Source: BQJD01 sp964350265 (GTDB taxonomy: Bacteria > Pseudomonadota > Gammaproteobacteria > Arenicellales > CAJQKF01). From it: a DNA stretch of 64,000 nucleotides. The stretch spans positions 1 through 64,000 of the forward strand of contig CAYGJZ010000005.1 in NCBI GenBank assembly GCA_964350265.1, read 5' to 3'. How positions within the stretch are numbered: the first letter of the stretch is position 1; each line of letters opens with the position of its first letter. A model generated the notes under the pieces. The model was not told the DNA's origin. It ran no database searches and saw nothing but the letters and a program-made list of their open reading frames with translations. Below are positions 59,336 to 64,000 of the stretch, one piece after another. The position numbers and the translations under genes are program-made.

Positions 59336-59753
59336 TCAGGGTGCCAGCGGTCGCGACGGTACCCAGGTGTAGCCATCCTCGTCGAGCAGGTAGCACTCAC
59401 GCAGCCCGTGGGGCTTGTCGGCGCTGCCGGCCAGCACCACCTGTCCGGCGGCGCGGGCGCGGGCCTCGGCCTGGTCCGGGTCGACCCCGTACAGGCGCAG
59501 CTCGACGCCGGCGCCGCGGCCGGCGAGGTCGCGCACGATGCCCGACATCGGGTGGTCGAGGTAGGTATGGTCGGCATGCAGCATCCAGCGTGTACCGTCG
59601 CTGTCGGCAAGGGCGAAGTCGGCGTCGGCGTAGACGATGTTCACTGCCAGCACCTGGCGATGGAAGTCGAGTGCACGGCCCATGTCGGCCACCAGCAGGT
59701 TGAAGCCGGCACCGCGCAGCGAGCGGCCAAGCGCGTCGGCGGCGAAGGGTGGG

Positions 59754-59773
<20 letters not shown>
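59336..59773 (-). CDS. VOC family protein
   Basis: A 145-residue glyoxalase/bleomycin-resistance fold protein: GAGFNLLVADMGRALDFHRQVLAVNIVYADADFALADSDG, HADHTYLDHPM, GVELRLYGVDPDQAEARARAAG and DEDGYTWVPS. It most resembles members with two beta-alpha-beta modules; the metal ligands are not clear. The ATG at 59773 overlaps the end of glnS by 20 nt on the same strand, so it is probably co-transcribed with glnS. Function unknown. Confidence 0.83.
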
Positions 59774-61439
<1,666 letters not shown>

Positions 61440-61482
61440 CACGGCGTCTTGTTGGACTTGCGCGAAGTGTATCGCATGGACG

Positions 61483-61508
61483 AAAAAAGCCGGCGGTGCG
61501 CCGGCTTT
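61483..61508 (-). terminator. Intrinsic terminator after the tandem cytochromes
   Basis: A 9-bp stem AAAGCCGGC/GCCGGCTTT with a 5-nt loop is followed on the minus strand by a run of six T. It lies after the cytochrome gene that ends at 61543 and before glnS. Confidence 0.8.
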
Positions 61509-61542
61509 CCGGGGATGGCGTTGCGGGCGCCGGGCTCGGCGG

Positions 61543-61881
61543 CTACTCCGGCTTCGGCGTGGCCAGTGCCGAGGGCTGCCGGGAAAACCAGGCCGCCAGG
61601 TCGAGGATGTCCTCGTCGGACAGGGAGGCGGCGAAGCCCAGCATGATCGGGTTGTTGCGCGCCCCGGAACGATAGTCGCGCAGGGCCTGCACCAGGTAGT
61701 CGCGGTACTGGCCGGCGATGATCGGGTAGATGGGGTTCTCGCTGTTGCCGTCGGCGGCGTGGCAGGCGGTGCAGGTCTGCGCCTTCTGCTGTCCGGCTTG
61801 CGGGTCTCCCGGTGCCGCGGCATGGGCGCTGGCGGCAACGAGGCCGATGCCGGCGATCAGGGTGGCGAGCAGGGCTTTCAT
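61543..61881 (-). CDS. Monoheme class I cytochrome c, second of a tandem pair
   Basis: A 112-residue exported cytochrome with a signal peptide (MKALLATLIAGIGLVAASAHA). The heme site is CTACH in QKAQTCTACHAADGNS, and the Met ligand lies in NNPIMLGFAASLSDEDILDLAAWF. The pattern is that of one half of a cytochrome c4/c553. It lies 33 nt after its upstream partner on the same strand and ends before a strong terminator. Confidence 0.9.
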   Translation of the reverse strand: MKALLATLIAGIGLVAASAHAAAPGDPQAGQQKAQTCTACHAADGNSENPIYPIIAGQYRDYLVQALRDYRSGARNNPIMLGFAASLSDEDILDLAAWFSRQPSALATPKPE

Positions 61882-61914
61882 GGATGATCGTCTCCGGTGC
61901 AATCGGTCGTGGCG

Positions 61915-62238
61915 CTACTCGGCGCCCAGCGAGGAAAAGTAGGCGGCGATGTCCGCCATGTCCTGCTCGCTCATGGTGGCGGCATGGGCCTGCATGGTCG
62001 GGTGCGAACGCTCCTTCGACTGGTAGGCCTTGAGGGCGATGATCAGGTACTCGACGTGCTGACCACCGAGCTTCGGCACGGTGTAGCCGGGATAGGCATT
62101 GCGCATGCCCGGGGCCGAATGACAGCCGGTGCAGGTAAAGGCCTTGTCACGACCGGCCGCGATGTCACCTTCGGCACTTGCCGCCGTGGCGGCAGCCAGT
62201 CCGAAGGCACAAGCCAGTACCGCAATGGTCGATTTCAC
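61915..62238 (-). CDS. Monoheme class I cytochrome c, first of a tandem pair
   Basis: A 107-residue exported cytochrome starting at GTG 62238, with a GGAGAGGG site upstream and signal peptide KSTIAVLACAFGLAAATAASAE. The heme site is CTGCH in DKAFTCTGCHSAPGMRNAYPGY. The fold end HPTMQAHAATMSEQDMADIAAYFSSLG carries the Met ligand. It is homologous to the following gene, and together they resemble the two halves of cytochrome c4. Confidence 0.88.
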   Translation of the reverse strand: MKSTIAVLACAFGLAAATAASAEGDIAAGRDKAFTCTGCHSAPGMRNAYPGYTVPKLGGQHVEYLIIALKAYQSKERSHPTMQAHAATMSEQDMADIAAYFSSLGAE

Positions 62239-62348
62239 CGGAACCCTCTCCACGAAAAAACGGAGCGCGTACCATAGCGAATGAGGGGTAGCGAAGCAAG
62301 CACCAGAAGTGCGGTTTTCCTTGCCATGGCGAGATTTTCCGCGCTTTT

Positions 62349-62975
62349 TCAGGTGGCCCCGACGGTTCCTCGCCACCTGCCGTCGGCGCGTGCCAGCACG
62401 GTGGGCAACTCGGCCACGCCGCCGGGGTGGGGCAGCGGCGTACCGGGACCTTCCACGATGCGCCAGCGGGGCCGTCGGAACAGCCGGCTGATCACCACCG
62501 GGTCGACGTGCCAGGGCGGCCCGCCGGCGCGCCCGGTCTGCATGAACAGCGCCAGCAGCAGGCCGCCGGGCCGCAGCCACTGGGCCAGCCTGTCGACGTA
62601 GGCCGGCCAGCGGTCCGGTGGCAGGGCGCACAGGCTGGTCTGCTCGTAGACGGCGTCGAAGGGCGTGGCCGGGGCGTAGGTCAGCAGGTCCTGGCAGACC
62701 AGTTCGGCCTTCAGGTCGCGCCGGGCGAGACGTTCGCGCAACGTCGCCAGCGGCTCCTCGGCGAAGTCCACCGCGGTGACGGCGAGCCCGCGGGCGGCGA
62801 ATTCCACCACCTCGTGGCCGGTGCCGCAGCCGGGCACCAGCACGCGGCCCTTGCCGATGACGCCCCGCTCCAGCCAGTCGATGGCCGCCGGCGAGACGTC
62901 GCCGCGATCCCAGGGCGTGCGTTGCTCGCGGTAGCGCCTGGCCCAGGCGGCGGCACCGTTGCGCTCTTCATTCAC
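62349..62975 (-). CDS. TPMT-family SAM-dependent methyltransferase
   Basis: A 208-residue methyltransferase with motif I GRVLVPGCGTGHEVVEFAARG, then VTAVDFAEEPLATLRERLA, YEQTSLCALPPDRW and LRPGGLLLALFM, the thiopurine/thiol methyltransferase pattern (for example Tpm). The GTG at 62975 gives NEERNGAAAWARRYREQRTPWDRG, the usual family opening. Substrates in bacteria include tellurite, selenite and thiols. It is divergent from the EF-G-like gene. Confidence 0.85.
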   Translation of the reverse strand: MNEERNGAAAWARRYREQRTPWDRGDVSPAAIDWLERGVIGKGRVLVPGCGTGHEVVEFAARGLAVTAVDFAEEPLATLRERLARRDLKAELVCQDLLTYAPATPFDAVYEQTSLCALPPDRWPAYVDRLAQWLRPGGLLLALFMQTGRAGGPPWHVDPVVISRLFRRPRWRIVEGPGTPLPHPGGVAELPTVLARADGRWRGTVGAT

Positions 62976-63105
62976 GGGATTGATTCGGGTATAAACAATG
63001 ACACCAGTACCGATCGGGGCGCAGCGCGCCGAGCCATCGGGATGATGGCCCGCGCACGTGGCCCCGTCGTGGATTGTACAAAGATAACGACCACGAGGAG
63101 CTACC

Positions 63106-64000
63106 ATGGCGGAGTACAGCACCGGCGATATCCGGAACGTGGCGCTGGTTGGGCATGCCGGCGCCGGCAAGACACGGCTTTGCGAATCCCTGGCCCACCG
63201 GGCCGGTGCCCTCGATCAGCCGGGCAGCATCGAGCGGGGCAGCACGGTCAGCGACCACGACCCGCTGGAACGCCGGCACGGCCACTCGCTGTCGTCGTCG
63301 GTGGTCGGTTTCGACTGCCAGGGCCACCGCGTCAACCTCGTCGACACCCCCGGCTATGCCGACTTTGTCGGTGCCGCTCTTGGCGTGCTGCCGGCGGTGG
63401 ACACGGTGGCGGTGGTGATCAATGCCGCGCGCGGGGTCGAGTCGATGACCCGCCGGATGATGGAGGTGCTGGCCGAGCGCAACCAGTGCCGCGTGATCAT
63501 CGTCAACCAGGTCGATGCCGAGGGCGTCGACCTGGCCGCGGTCTATGCCGACATCCAGTCCGCCTTCGGTGCCGAGTGCCTGGCGCTGAACCTGCCCGCG
63601 GCGGGAGCGACGAAGGTGGTCGACTGCTTCTTCAATCCCGACGGCGAGGCCGATTTTTCCTCGGTGGAGGAGGCGCACACCGCCATCATCGACCAGACCA
63701 TCGAGGTCGACGAGGACCTGATGACGGTCTACCTGGAGGAGGGCGAGGTGGCCCCGGTGCAGCTCCACGACACCTTCGAGCAGGCCCTGCGCGAGGGACA
63801 CCTGGTGCCGGTGTGCTTCACCTCCGCGGCCAGCGGCGCCGGCGTCGCCGAGCTGCTGGAGGTGATCCTCCGGCTGCTGCCCAATCCCGCCGAGGGCAAC
63901 CCGCCGGTGTTTCGCAACGGCGAGGGCGACGACGCCGAGGTGGTCACGGTGACGCCGGATCCGGATCGTCACGTGCTGGCGCATGTCTTCAAGGTGTCCT
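63106..64000 (+). CDS. EF-G-like translational GTPase (FusA2 type), 3' truncated by window edge
   Basis: The N-terminal 298 residues of an elongation-factor-G-family GTPase continue beyond the window. P loop is GHAGAGKT (residues about 16-23), G2/G3 region is VNLVDTPGYADFVG, and G4 reads NQVD in place of the canonical NKxD. It starts at ATG 63106 after GAGGAG. The DPLERRHGHSLSSSV segment matches the second EF-G class, which lacks an essential translocation role. It may act in recycling, rescue or stress. Confidence 0.88.
   Translation, partial: MAEYSTGDIRNVALVGHAGAGKTRLCESLAHRAGALDQPGSIERGSTVSDHDPLERRHGHSLSSSVVGFDCQGHRVNLVDTPGYADFVGAALGVLPAVDTVAVVINAARGVESMTRRMMEVLAERNQCRVIIVNQVDAEGVDLAAVYADIQSAFGAECLALNLPAAGATKVVDCFFNPDGEADFSSVEEAHTAIIDQTIEVDEDLMTVYLEEGEVAPVQLHDTFEQALREGHLVPVCFTSAASGAGVAELLEVILRLLPNPAEGNPPVFRNGEGDDAEVVTVTPDPDRHVLAHVFKVS

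Overview
The window is a high-G+C (roughly two-thirds G+C by eye) gammaproteobacterial chromosome segment. The evidence is the gene order tig-clpP-clpX-lon-hupB-tRNA-ppiD, the lptF/lptG and pepA-holC-valS blocks, and protein sequences typical of the group. The Mrp-type antiporter, polyamine-type transporter and DSF-type signalling genes suggest a marine or halophilic Chromatiales/Xanthomonadales-like bacterium, but no genus can be named from this sequence. It is a draft assembly: two runs of exactly 100 N are each flanked by an identical 55-base duplicate, so both are unmerged contig overlaps and not biology.

Layout. 0-7.2 kb: tRNAs (His partial, Lys, Leu), trigger factor, ClpP, ClpX, Lon, HU-beta, tRNA-Val and tRNA-Asp. 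7.2-22 kb: housekeeping genes, namely ppiD, fabI, the rRNA methyltransferases rsmJ and rsmE, a YdcH-like protein, valS, an acidic unknown protein, holC, pepA, lptF/lptG, a class II aldolase and alanine dehydrogenase. 22.2-29.5 kb: a ten-gene, tightly overlapping cation/proton antiporter operon of Mrp/Mbh type. It has three NuoL/M/N-like subunits, but the C-terminal part of MrpA is a separate gene. 29.6-42.5 kb: an amine/omega-amino-acid region with a MocR regulator, an omega-transaminase, a Tat-exported polyamine-type binding protein with ATPase and two permeases, a MetE-like methyltransferase, a VOC protein, an ArsR/ABM pair and a methylmalonate-semialdehyde dehydrogenase. 42.5-51 kb: a di-heme cytochrome, a B12-binding radical SAM enzyme, DoxX, a Rieske oxygenase, panC, a gamma-carbonic anhydrase, sohB, an MFS transporter and a YcgN-type cysteine-cluster protein.

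51.1-58.9 kb is the most interesting block. It is a diffusible-signal-factor (DSF) quorum-sensing locus: an RpfC-like hybrid sensor kinase (5-6 TM, HK, REC, Hpt), a FabF-type ketoacyl synthase and a dedicated acyl carrier protein on the minus strand, and divergently an RpfF-type DSF synthase followed by a REC-PAS-GGDEF-EAL cyclic-di-GMP enzyme. Compared with the Xanthomonas rpf cluster, the HD-GYP regulator RpfG is replaced by a GGDEF-EAL protein carrying a receiver domain. An acyl-chain supply module (KS plus ACP) sits between sensor and synthase. The proposed circuit is KS/ACP supply, RpfF making the signal, RpfC sensing it, and phosphotransfer to the REC-GGDEF-EAL protein changing c-di-GMP. 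That circuit is inference from gene content and order.

58.9-64 kb: a small SET-domain protein, a VOC protein, glnS, two tandem monoheme cytochromes that together resemble one cytochrome c4, a TPMT-family methyltransferase and the 5' part of an EF-G-like GTPase that runs off the window. No CRISPR array, prophage, insertion sequence or rRNA gene was seen.
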